Shown here piece after piece: positions 5,768 through 11,909 of a DNA stretch of 13,478 nt (position 1 is the first letter of the stretch; each line of letters opens with the position of its first letter). Made by a program: the position numbers and the translations under genes. This stretch comes from an uncultured Senegalimassilia sp. (lineage in GTDB: Bacteria > Actinomycetota > Coriobacteriia > Coriobacteriales > Eggerthellaceae): assembly GCA_937925385.1 (NCBI GenBank), contig CALEWN010000238.1, positions 1-13,478 of the forward strand. Reading direction: 5' to 3'. Under the pieces are notes generated by a model. The model was given only the letters and a program-made list of their open reading frames with translations. It was not told where the DNA came from and searched no databases.

Positions 5768-5926
5768 ATTTCCATGGTGGAGATGATGGGATTCATGCGT
5801 TCGCTACGCGAACGCCTACCCCTCCCTCGTAAACTCGGTCGGGCGAATTCCTAAAAACGTGCCACTGGCACGTTTTCTTAACGGAATTCCACCTCATCGG
5901 TTCGATTCCCTCTACCTTTTTGAAAT
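5768..5926 (-). other. Highly structured intergenic element, candidate small RNA or repeat
   Basis: This 159-base stretch between two minus-strand terminators holds no convincing protein gene. GCGTTCGC-TAC-GCGAACGC at 5797-5815 is a perfect 8-bp hairpin. AAAACGTGCCA/TGGCACGTTTT at 5854-5876 is a perfect 11-bp hairpin with a 1-base centre. It is enclosed by GAATTCC (5845-5851) pairing with GGAATTC (5883-5889), which makes one 45-base compound stem. The ends look tRNA-like (GGTTCGATTCCC at 5899-5910, and a CCA-like end near 5776), but no tRNA can be folded. I infer a small RNA or a structured repeat; no family is recognised. The rest of the 379-base gap before the HAD gene holds only the terminator and the repeat at 5695-5727. 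Confidence 0.45.
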
Positions 5927-5955
5927 GAAAAAACCAAGGTTGGCTTTCCTTGGTT
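5927..5955 (-). terminator. Terminator of the tRNA-Pro/tRNA-Gly transcript
   Basis: AACCAAGG (5932-5939) pairs perfectly with CCTTGGTT (5948-5955) across an 8-base loop. On the minus strand the stem runs into TTTTTTCATTTC. It lies 11 bases beyond the CCA end of the tRNA-Gly gene. Confidence 0.85.
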
Positions 5956-5966
5956 GAGAGATCTTC

Positions 5967-6040
5967 TGGAGCGGGTGACGGGAATCGAACCCGCGTGACC
6001 AGCTTGGAAGGCTGGAGTTCTACCATTGAACTACACCCGC
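5967..6040 (-). tRNA. tRNA-Gly (anticodon TCC)
   Basis: The minus strand folds as a cloverleaf. The acceptor GCGGGTG (from 6040) pairs with CACCCGC, followed by discriminator T (5970) and an encoded CCA (5967-5969). The anticodon stem CCAGC/GCTGG encloses the loop CTTCCAA, giving anticodon TCC, which reads GGA/GGG glycine codons. The T-arm contains GGTTCGATTCC. A U discriminator is normal for glycine tRNA. It is separated from tRNA-Pro by 7 bases and they probably share a transcript. Confidence 0.95.
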
Positions 6041-6047
6041 AAAAAAA

Positions 6048-6124
6048 TGGTCGGGATGACAGGATTCGAACCTGCGACATCCTGCTCCCAAAGCAGGCGC
6101 GCTACCAAACTGCGCCACATCCCG
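6048..6124 (-). tRNA. tRNA-Pro (anticodon TGG)
   Basis: On the minus strand the acceptor CGGGATG (from 6124) pairs with CATCCCG, followed by discriminator A (6051) and an encoded CCA (6048-6050). The anticodon stem CCTGC/GCAGG encloses the loop TTTGGGA with anticodon TGG. The T-arm contains GGTTCGAATCC. It is the first gene of the two-tRNA transcript. Confidence 0.95.
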
Positions 6125-6139
6125 ACGCGACGTTAAAAC

Positions 6140-6145
6140 ATTATA
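6140..6145 (-). promoter_or_regulatory. -10 box of the tRNA-Pro/tRNA-Gly promoter
   Basis: A consensus TATAAT lies on the minus strand at 6145-6140, about 16 bases before the first base of tRNA-Pro. No good -35 hexamer is seen at the proper distance; the upstream sequence is A/T-rich and may act as an UP-like element. Confidence 0.6.
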
Positions 6146-6195
6146 ACAAAAATAGCGACGTATTTTTCTCTATTCTATTAGCGGAATATACGCTT

Positions 6196-6225
6196 TTGAC
6201 AGGGCGATATAGGTATTTCTAATAA
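6196..6225 (+). promoter_or_regulatory. Promoter of the first dehydrogenase pair
   Basis: A perfect -35 TTGACA (6196-6201) is followed, after 18 bases, by TAATAA (6220-6225). Transcription would start near 6232 and leave a leader of about 100 bases before the ATG at 6336. A second TTGACA at 6237-6242 has no -10 at the right distance. Inverted 9-bp arms CTCTATTCT (6168-6176) and AGAATAGAG (6278-6286) bracket the promoter and could belong to regulator binding by the LysR protein encoded downstream. Confidence 0.6.
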
Positions 6226-6335
6226 TGCTATCCCGATTGACAATTAATACTATTGGATGTTTTCCGAGTAACCGCAAAGAATAGAGCTACAGAGCCAATC
6301 GTATTCTATTTGATACGCGTCTGAAAGGAAGAGCA

Positions 6336-7193
6336 ATGCAAGTATCGGGTCATACACAAACTATCGCATTAATCGGTTCCCCAGTTGAGCATTCTTTATC
6401 ACCAGCTATGCATACTCAATCGTTCAATGAGTTGGGCGTAGATTGTGTTTATCTTGCATACGACATTGAACCACAAGACCTAGAGTCTGCTGCTGTAGGT
6501 ATGAAGAAGATGGGATTTGCAGGGTATAACGTTACTATGCCTTATAAAACATTCATTCCGAAATACCTTGACGAATTATCCGATGCTGCAGAGTTGATGG
6601 GTGCTGTAAACACGGTTGCTATCAAGCAAGGAAAAGCCATCGGCCATAATACTGATGGGGCTGGCTTTATGAGAAACCTCAAGGAAAATGGAGTCGATGT
6701 TATCGGAAAGAAGATCACGATCGTCGGCGCAGGTGGTGCAGGATCGGCTATATATACTCAAGCGGCACTTGATGGTGTTGATGCGATCGATGTCTACAAC
6801 ATCAAGGACAAGTTCTTTGATGTGACCGCTGAACGTGTAGCGAAAGTTGCCGAAAAGACAGGTTGCAAAATGCGCCTTATCGATCTTGAGGACAAAGAAT
6901 CACTCAAACAGTCTATCGCTGAATCGGCATTGTTTGTTAATGCAACACGCGTTGGCATGGGGGATTTAGCTGATCAGAGCGTTATTTTGCCTGATTATCT
7001 TGTCGATGGCATTGCAGTAGCTGATACGGTTTACGAGCCACGTAAGACCAAGCTTTTGAAGGACGCTGAAGCAAAGGGACTCAAAGCAATCTCGGGTCTG
7101 GGTATGCTGCTCTGGCAAGCTGCGATCGCTGAAGATATTTGGGTGGGTAAGGAAATGCCCACGAAGTTCATTGAAGAGGAATTCTTCAACTAA
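6336..7193 (+). CDS. Quinate/shikimate dehydrogenase-like protein (YdiB type), copy 1
   Basis: The 285-residue product is a complete AroE/YdiB-family NAD(P)-dependent dehydrogenase that would oxidise or reduce the C3 hydroxyl of shikimate, quinate or a similar hydroaromatic acid. The substrate site is complete: S20-L-S22-P, catalytic K71 in NVTMPYKT, N92, D107 in NTDGAG, and Q261 in GMLLWQ. The glycine loop GAGGAG lies at 131-136. The segment N155-I-K-D158 resembles the YdiB loop NRRD rather than the AroE loop NRT, which suggests NAD use. The C-terminal MLLWQ and IWVGKEMP also recall YdiB. The ATG follows AAGGAAG. It is the first gene of a pair with the Gfo/Idh/MocA gene 104 bases downstream. 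No aromatic biosynthesis gene is near, so a catabolic or interconversion role is more likely than housekeeping AroE. Confidence 0.88.
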   Translation: MQVSGHTQTIALIGSPVEHSLSPAMHTQSFNELGVDCVYLAYDIEPQDLESAAVGMKKMGFAGYNVTMPYKTFIPKYLDELSDAAELMGAVNTVAIKQGKAIGHNTDGAGFMRNLKENGVDVIGKKITIVGAGGAGSAIYTQAALDGVDAIDVYNIKDKFFDVTAERVAKVAEKTGCKMRLIDLEDKESLKQSIAESALFVNATRVGMGDLADQSVILPDYLVDGIAVADTVYEPRKTKLLKDAEAKGLKAISGLGMLLWQAAIAEDIWVGKEMPTKFIEEEFFN

Positions 7194-7252
7194 GGGTTGT
7201 TGCCATAGGTGTCTTCAAAGAGGACCTCAGTGGCCTATTTGTTCAAAATCTT

Positions 7253-7275
7253 CCCTTGCATTGATTTGGCAAGGG
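7253..7275 (+). other. Hairpin between the two genes of pair 1
   Basis: CCCTTGC (7253-7259) pairs with GCAAGGG (7269-7275) across a 9-base loop. It lies just upstream of the ribosome binding site of the Gfo/Idh/MocA gene and has no T-run after it. It could tune relative expression or protect the downstream mRNA after processing. The matching gap of pair 2 (10447-10536) shows no equivalent strong hairpin. Confidence 0.4.
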
Positions 7276-7297
7276 TCACAAAGAAAGGGATTTCATC

Positions 7298-8344
7298 ATG
7301 GCAATCAGACTAGCAGTTTTTGGACTCAATCAAGGATCGAAGATAGCTCGAGACGCAAAGGCAAGTGAGGAGTTCGATCTGGTGGCAGTTGCAGGTTTTG
7401 GCCAGCAAGCTGAAGACGTTTCAGCAGAGCTTGAGGTGCCGCTCTATGCAGATTTCAATGATCTTTTAAAAGAGATTCCGCTTGATGCAGTTGCGATCGC
7501 ACTTCCAAATGGGCTTCATGTAAGCTCGACGCGTGCATGCTTGGATGCGGGGGTTAAGAACATCCTATTAGAGAAACCTATTGCTAATACGGTCGAAGAA
7601 GCGCAAGAAATCATCGCAATGTGCAACGAAGCAGGTGCGATGCTGCTCATTGGCCATCATCGTCGTTCTTCGTCAAAGTATCTTTTTCTGCGCGATTTTA
7701 TCGAATCGGGCAAGCTTGGTGATCTTGTTGGTGTGCAGGCTTCTTATGCGATCGCGCAACCGTATGCTTACTATGATGTCGAGTGGCATACCAAAAAAGG
7801 TGGCGGCCCGTTCCGCCTCAACGCGATCCATGAGATTGTGGACCTAAACTACACTACTGGTATGAAGGCTAACCGGGTCTATGCGGCAGCGCGTAATACG
7901 ATCCGTGGTAACGAGATCGAAGACTCGGCTTCGATCGTTATTGAGTTCGAAAACGGCATCACGGCTACCTATTTCATTTCCGATGGCACTCCTGGTCCTT
8001 GGAACTACGACTTGGCTGCAGAAGAGAATCATTTCTTCAAGTGGTGCCCAGGTGAGAATAGTCTGCGTTTCTTCGGAACAAAAGGTTCGCTTGGATTCCC
8101 GAACATGGACTTCTATCATTACGCTGATGACGATCATTATGGTTGGGGAGAAGAGCTGATCGCTGAGCATTACGAGATCGAAAAAAATGATCCCATGACA
8201 GCTGAACTCGAGCATTTTGCTGATCTGTGTACGGGGCGCGAGGCTAAACCTCGTTGCACTGGTGAAGACGGCATTGCAACGCTCAAAGTTATCAATGCTA
8301 TTCTTGAATCAGCAGAGACGCGTAAAGTTGTTGATATCAAATAA
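7298..8344 (+). CDS. Gfo/Idh/MocA-family oxidoreductase, copy 1
   Basis: The 348-residue product fits the two-domain Gfo/Idh/MocA plan. An N-terminal Rossmann fold spans about residues 1-120, beginning VFGLNQGSKIA, where the usual GxGxxG is varied to G9-x-N11-x-G13. The family hallmark E92-K93-P94 follows, then a C-terminal substrate domain with GGGPFRLNAIHEIVDL, including H178 and D182 as likely active-site residues. Such enzymes oxidise or reduce a hydroxyl of a sugar, inositol or other polyol with NAD(P). The ATG follows AAAGGGA. The pairing with a quinate/shikimate dehydrogenase-like gene, repeated downstream, suggests both work on the same cyclic polyol. The protein is about 84% identical to the copy at 10537-11583 with no gaps (my count). 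The exact substrate is unknown. Confidence 0.88.
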   Translation: MAIRLAVFGLNQGSKIARDAKASEEFDLVAVAGFGQQAEDVSAELEVPLYADFNDLLKEIPLDAVAIALPNGLHVSSTRACLDAGVKNILLEKPIANTVEEAQEIIAMCNEAGAMLLIGHHRRSSSKYLFLRDFIESGKLGDLVGVQASYAIAQPYAYYDVEWHTKKGGGPFRLNAIHEIVDLNYTTGMKANRVYAAARNTIRGNEIEDSASIVIEFENGITATYFISDGTPGPWNYDLAAEENHFFKWCPGENSLRFFGTKGSLGFPNMDFYHYADDDHYGWGEELIAEHYEIEKNDPMTAELEHFADLCTGREAKPRCTGEDGIATLKVINAILESAETRKVVDIK

Positions 8345-8402
8345 GCTATGATTTTATTTGGCAGTTCTTTCTCGGATCAACGTTAAGCAGAAAGCTCAGT
8401 GA

Positions 8403-9320
8403 GTGAATTTTTCTCATCTAACATATTTCAAAAAGCTTGCAGAAGTGAAGCATTTCACAAAAGCTGCTTCAGAGCTTTACGTTTCGCAGCCAACGCTTTC
8501 TGCCGCTATTTCTTCGCTCGAAAAGGAACTAAATACCCGTTTGTTCTATCGTGCGAACAATAAGATAGAACTAACACCATGCGGAGAAGAATTCTATGAT
8601 TACGTTTCTCGGGGATTGCGAATCATCGAGCAAGGAATTCAAGCTGTCGAAGAATATGAAGGGAAGATAAATGGAACCCTGAACCTCGGTACGCTCTACG
8701 CGATACAGAGTAAAGATTGGTCGCAGGCGATACAGTCCTTTCAAGACGAATGTGGAGCTGGTCTGACGATCAACATAACTCAGGGTTTCACCCCTTCTTT
8801 GTTTGAAGGACTAGCGTCAGGCAAACTGGATGTCATCTTCGCAGGAAAGCCTCAAACTTCGAATAAATACAACTGCACCTATTGCTGGGCGCAAGAGCTG
8901 GCAGTCGCAGTGAACAAGAAGCATCCTCTCGCGAAAAAATCGGTCGTATCGCTCGCTGACTTAGCTAAGTTTCACATCATTTCATACCATGAAGAGTCAC
9001 CGGTGTACGATGAGATGAAAGCATTGCTTCAGCAGGCAGAATACGAATTGGACGTCGAATATGCTTATAACGATGAAATCACTTTGTCTTCTCTGGTAAA
9101 TTCAGACACCAATGATGTTGCATTGTTGTGCTATTCGTTTTTGGTCAAGGCTTTTGAAGATGTTGTTTATCTGCCCCTTCAAGATGCTCCTAGAGAGTTT
9201 CACAAAGTCTATCTGATCTCAAATAAAGCCATTACGCAGCCAAGAGTCGTATCGGATTTTGTCACCTATATGAAAAACTACCATTTTCCAACCGCAACAG
9301 TACGTCCTTTACAGAAATAA
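8403..9320 (+). CDS. LysR-family transcriptional regulator
   Basis: The 305-residue product begins with a typical LysR winged helix-turn-helix (about residues 1-60), containing FTKAASELYVSQPTLSAAIS and the following SLEKEL linker. An effector-binding periplasmic-protein-like domain spans about residues 90-300. The start is GTG at 8403, chosen because it places the HTH at the normal distance from the N-terminus; the ribosome binding site is weak. The gene starts 58 bases after the Gfo/Idh/MocA copy 1 stop and has the same orientation, so it may be co-transcribed with pair 1 rather than divergent as is common for LysR. It most likely controls one or both dehydrogenase pairs in response to their substrate. 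That role is inferred from position only. Confidence 0.92.
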   Translation: MNFSHLTYFKKLAEVKHFTKAASELYVSQPTLSAAISSLEKELNTRLFYRANNKIELTPCGEEFYDYVSRGLRIIEQGIQAVEEYEGKINGTLNLGTLYAIQSKDWSQAIQSFQDECGAGLTINITQGFTPSLFEGLASGKLDVIFAGKPQTSNKYNCTYCWAQELAVAVNKKHPLAKKSVVSLADLAKFHIISYHEESPVYDEMKALLQQAEYELDVEYAYNDEITLSSLVNSDTNDVALLCYSFLVKAFEDVVYLPLQDAPREFHKVYLISNKAITQPRVVSDFVTYMKNYHFPTATVRPLQK

Positions 9321-9348
9321 TGGGGGAGAAGGCAACGCAGAATAAAGA

Positions 9349-9438
9349 ATGAAGAACAATGGCATCTGCTATCACTGTGGTGAAAAGCATCATATGGTAT
9401 GCCTCAACCAGCCCTTGAATCGAATACTGTTTTCTTAA
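9349..9438 (+). CDS. Possible 29-residue peptide with zinc-knuckle-like CxxC...H...C
   Basis: An ATG at 9349 opens a 29-codon frame ending in TAA at 9436-9438. It contains C7-Y-H-C10-G-E-K-H14-H15-M-V-C18, reminiscent of a shortened CCHC zinc knuckle. It begins 28 bases after the LysR stop. There is no good ribosome binding site close to the ATG; the purine-rich GGGGGAGAAGG is about 20 bases upstream. It may be a real small protein, a remnant of a larger gene, or chance. Confidence 0.25.
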   Translation: MKNNGICYHCGEKHHMVCLNQPLNRILFS

Positions 9439-9461
9439 GACAAAGCAACATTAAGGCAAAC

Positions 9462-9573
9462 ACTTCTATTGCATATCTCTATTTCATGGTAAAAATAGTA
9501 GGTAAGCAACTTGCTATTTGTAGAGAATATTGGATATTGTGGAACTGCATTATTGCAATATCTCAATAGAAGT
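9462..9573 (+). promoter_or_regulatory. Repeat-rich leader upstream of pair 2
   Basis: ACTTCTATTG at 9462-9471 is the exact complement of CAATAGAAGT at 9564-9573, 92 bases apart. The right arm ends just before the AAAGGA ribosome binding site of the next gene. The overlapping motif TATTGCATATCTC (9468-9480) recurs almost unchanged as TATTGCAATATCTC (9551-9564). Between them AATAG...AGCAA-C-TTGCT...CTATT (9494-9518) forms a nested symmetric element. Regulator binding by the LysR protein or an RNA fold masking the ribosome binding site are both possible. No consensus promoter is clear. Confidence 0.4.
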
Positions 9574-9585
9574 AAAGGATCTGCT

Positions 9586-10446
9586 ATGCCTAATATCTCT
9601 GGTTGCACGAAAACGATCTGCCTGATCGGCTCACCTGTGGAACATTCGCTTTCGCCAGCTATGCATACGTTTTCTTTTGAACAGCTTGGTGTCGATTGCG
9701 TATACCTTGCTTACAATGTTGAACCTGATCAGCTCGAAGCTGCTGTAAACGGCATGAAAGAGCTTGGGTTTCTTGGTTATAACGTCACCATGCCGCACAA
9801 GACCTATATTTCGCGCTACATGGATGAGGTCTCTCCAGCTGCTGAGCTGATGGGCGCCATCAATACGGTAGTCATCAAAGACGGCAAAGCGATCGGTCAC
9901 AACACCGATGGCGCGGGCTTCATGCGTAATATAAAAGAAAACGGCGTTGATGTGGTTGGCAAGAAGGTCACGGTAATGGGTGCAGGTGGCGCTGCGATGG
10001 CGATCTATACCCAGGCTGCTCTCGATGGTGTTGCTGCGATCGATGTTTATAAGCGAAAGAACGATTCGTACGATGCCGCAGCAGAGCATATCGCGCATAT
10101 TGCTGAAAAAACCGGGTGCAACATTCGTTTGGTCGACATGGCAGATAAGGATGCCATGAAGGCTTCCATTGCGGAATCGGTATTGCTCATCAATGCTACC
10201 AATGTAGGCATGGGCGATCTGGAAGGAATAAGCGTTGTTCCTGCTGAGCTCTTAGTTGAGGGCCTCGTTGTTGCGGATGTCATCTACGTGCCACGCAAGA
10301 CGAAGTTGCTCGAAGATGCTGAAGCCAAGGGGCTCAAGACCATCAATGGTCTTGGCATGCTCCTGTGGCAAGCTACTATCGCTGAAGATATTTGGGTAGG
10401 TAAGGAAATGCCCACGGAGCTGGTCCAAGAAAAATTCTTCGACTAA
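9586..10446 (+). CDS. Quinate/shikimate dehydrogenase-like protein (YdiB type), copy 2
   Basis: The 286-residue paralogue of the 6336-7193 product is about 70% identical by my manual alignment. The substrate-binding and catalytic residues are all kept: S21-L-S23-P, K72 in NVTMPHKT, N93, D108 in NTDGAG and the GMLLWQ glutamine. The glycine loop is GAGGAA at 132-137. The cofactor-discriminating loop has changed to K156-R-K-N159, which is basic and lacks the acidic residue found in copy 1, so it may prefer NADP. I chose ATG 9586 over an upstream in-frame TTG at 9511. It has an AAAGGA ribosome binding site, and the first residues then align with copy 1; the upstream 25 codons fall in the repeat-rich leader. 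It is the first gene of pair 2, 90 bases before the second Gfo/Idh/MocA gene. Confidence 0.9.
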   Translation: MPNISGCTKTICLIGSPVEHSLSPAMHTFSFEQLGVDCVYLAYNVEPDQLEAAVNGMKELGFLGYNVTMPHKTYISRYMDEVSPAAELMGAINTVVIKDGKAIGHNTDGAGFMRNIKENGVDVVGKKVTVMGAGGAAMAIYTQAALDGVAAIDVYKRKNDSYDAAAEHIAHIAEKTGCNIRLVDMADKDAMKASIAESVLLINATNVGMGDLEGISVVPAELLVEGLVVADVIYVPRKTKLLEDAEAKGLKTINGLGMLLWQATIAEDIWVGKEMPTELVQEKFFD

Positions 10447-10536
10447 GAACGCGTTATTCATGATCTCGTGCATGGTGTTCGAGGGTAAGCACCAGAGATC
10501 TTTTGGGTACACAAGGAAAAATGGAGGGGTAATAAC

Positions 10537-11583
10537 ATGGCTATTAGATTTGCCGTATTCGGATTGAATCAGGGTTCGAAGATCGCGCGCGATGCGAAGA
10601 AGAATCCCGATTATGATTTGGTGGCGGTTGCTGGCTTCGGTCAGCAAGCTGAAGACGTTGCTGCAGAACTTGAGGTACCGCTCTATGCGGATTATACCGA
10701 GCTGCTCAATGAGGTACCGCTCGATGCGGTTGCGATCGCGCTGCCGAATGGCTTGCATGTGAGTGCGACCCGTAATGCTCTCGACGCTGGTGTTCGCAAT
10801 ATCTTGCTCGAAAAGCCCATTGCCAACACGGTTGAAGAGGCGAACGAGATCATCGCAATGTGCAAGGAGGCAGATGCCACGTTGCTTATCGGTCATCATC
10901 GCCGTTCTTCTACGAAGTACCTGTTCCTGCGCGATTTCATTGCTTCGGGCAAATTGGGCGATCTGGTCGGTATTCAAGCCACGTATGCTATTGCGAAACC
11001 TTATAACTATTGGGATGTGGAATGGCACACGAAAAAGGGTGGCGGTCCGTGCCTCATCAACGCGATCCACGATATCGACGATTTGAACTACACCACTGGC
11101 ATGAAGGTCACGCGCGTTTATGCTGCTGCGCGTAACACGATTCGCGGTAATGAGGTCGAGGATTCTGCTTCTATCGTGATCGAATTCGATAATGGTGTTA
11201 CGGCAACCTACTTCATCTCGGATGGTACGCCAGGCCCGTGGAACTATGACTTGGCTGCTGAAGAGAATCATTTCTTTCAGTGGTGTCCGGGCGAGAACAG
11301 TCTGCGCTTCTTCGGTACGCAAGGTTCGTTCGGTTTCCCGAACATGGACTTCTACCACTATGTCGACGACGATCATTACGGCTGGGCAGAGAAGCTCGTC
11401 ACTGAGCACTTTGATGTTGAGAAGAACGACCCGATGACGGCAGAGATCGAACATTTCGCAGACCTCTGTCTTGGACGAGAAACGGTGCCGCGTTGTACGG
11501 GCGAAGACGGCGTTGCAACCTTGAAGGTTATCAACGCAATACTTGAATCAGCGGAGACCGGCAAGCTCGTCGAAATCGATTAA
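10537..11583 (+). CDS. Gfo/Idh/MocA-family oxidoreductase, copy 2
   Basis: The 348-residue protein aligns without gaps to the copy at 7298-8344, with about 57 differences. The Rossmann start FGLNQGSKIA, E92-K93-P94 and GHHRRSS (119-125) are unchanged. Among the clustered differences is the active-site strand: GGGPCLINAIHDIDDL here against GGGPFRLNAIHEIVDL in copy 1. This changes residues 172-174 and adds acidic D179 and D181 around H178. That places divergence at the presumed substrate pocket while the rest is conserved, suggesting a related but shifted substrate. The ATG is preceded by a strong GGAGGGG ribosome binding site. The gene ends the dehydrogenase cluster and is followed by a strong terminator. 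Base composition looks more GC-rich than in copy 1. Confidence 0.9.
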   Translation: MAIRFAVFGLNQGSKIARDAKKNPDYDLVAVAGFGQQAEDVAAELEVPLYADYTELLNEVPLDAVAIALPNGLHVSATRNALDAGVRNILLEKPIANTVEEANEIIAMCKEADATLLIGHHRRSSTKYLFLRDFIASGKLGDLVGIQATYAIAKPYNYWDVEWHTKKGGGPCLINAIHDIDDLNYTTGMKVTRVYAAARNTIRGNEVEDSASIVIEFDNGVTATYFISDGTPGPWNYDLAAEENHFFQWCPGENSLRFFGTQGSFGFPNMDFYHYVDDDHYGWAEKLVTEHFDVEKNDPMTAEIEHFADLCLGRETVPRCTGEDGVATLKVINAILESAETGKLVEID

Positions 11584-11608
11584 GACACTTTCCTTTACTT
11601 CAATACAG

Positions 11609-11642
11609 CAGGAAAAGGCTCCTTTCGAGGAGCCTTTTCCTG
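11609..11642 (+). terminator. Strong intrinsic terminator of pair 2
   Basis: CAGGAAAAGGCTCCT (11609-11623) pairs perfectly with its complement (11628-11642) across a TTCG tetraloop, followed by TTT and shortly after by TTTTTT. It closes the dehydrogenase cluster. Confidence 0.9.
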
Positions 11643-11701
11643 TTTCGCGTTGTTTTTTCGCACTCGTGTGGCTTGCGGCAGACGCGGTTGAATTCCTAGG
11701 C

Positions 11702-11707
11702 TATAAT
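11702..11707 (+). promoter_or_regulatory. -10 box of the tRNA-Arg promoter
   Basis: TATAAT lies 11 bases before the first base of the tRNA-Arg gene. No convincing -35 hexamer is seen at 17 bases. Confidence 0.55.
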
Positions 11708-11718
11708 AATCACGTTTT

Positions 11719-11795
11719 GCGCCCATAGCTCAGCTGGATAGAGCAGTGGACTTCTAATCCAAAGGTCGTAGGTTCGAATCCTACTGGGCGCGCCA
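11719..11795 (+). tRNA. tRNA-Arg (anticodon TCT)
   Basis: The acceptor GCGCCCA (11719-11725) pairs with TGGGCGC (11785-11791), followed by discriminator G and an encoded CCA (11793-11795). The D-arm is AGCTCAGCTGGATAGAGCA. The anticodon stem GGACT/AATCC region encloses loop CTTCTAA with anticodon TCT, reading AGA/AGG. The T-arm contains GTAGGTTCGAATCCTAC. It is a complete gene, transcribed alone. Confidence 0.96.
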
Positions 11796-11810
11796 TTTTA
11801 TTTGTTCACG

Positions 11811-11840
11811 GGCCGTAACGCACGGCCTCTTTTTATTTTT
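11811..11840 (+). terminator. Terminator of tRNA-Arg
   Basis: GGCCGT (11811-11816) pairs with ACGGCC (11822-11827) and is followed by a long T-rich tract (TCTTTTTATTTTTT), 15 bases after the tRNA's CCA end. Confidence 0.88.
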
Positions 11841-11909
11841 TGAGACAAAAAGCATCACGATAAAGCAAATAGAGGTGCTTTGACCGTTCATGCTGCGCCG
11901 TCCTTTCTT

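Noticed and set aside
5776..5912. tRNA-like ends (CCA-like TGGTGGAG on the minus side and GGTTCGATTCCC on the plus side), possible third tRNA or tmRNA
   Set aside because: No acceptor, D or anticodon stem can be paired, the T-stem does not pair, and no tmRNA tag reading frame of the usual form is found.
5793..6222. Open frames running across the tRNA-Gly and tRNA-Pro genes on both strands
   Set aside because: They are translations of tRNA sequence and flanking spacers, with no ribosome binding site and no protein-like composition beyond the tRNA-derived stretch.
9511..9585. TTG start giving 25 more residues to the second YdiB-like protein
   Set aside because: The region holds regulatory repeats and the copy 1 protein aligns from the ATG at 9586, which has a good ribosome binding site.
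10252..11454. 400-codon minus-strand open frame opposite the second Gfo/Idh/MocA gene
   Set aside because: It is antisense to a clear enzyme gene, has no ribosome binding site, and reflects the codon bias of the plus-strand gene. The equivalent frame in copy 1 is much shorter.
5927..11795. Integrase, transposase or direct-repeat attachment sites that would prove a mobile island between the tRNA genes
   Set aside because: I looked for recombinase-like frames and for repeated tRNA 3' ends and found none, so the island idea rests only on composition and position.
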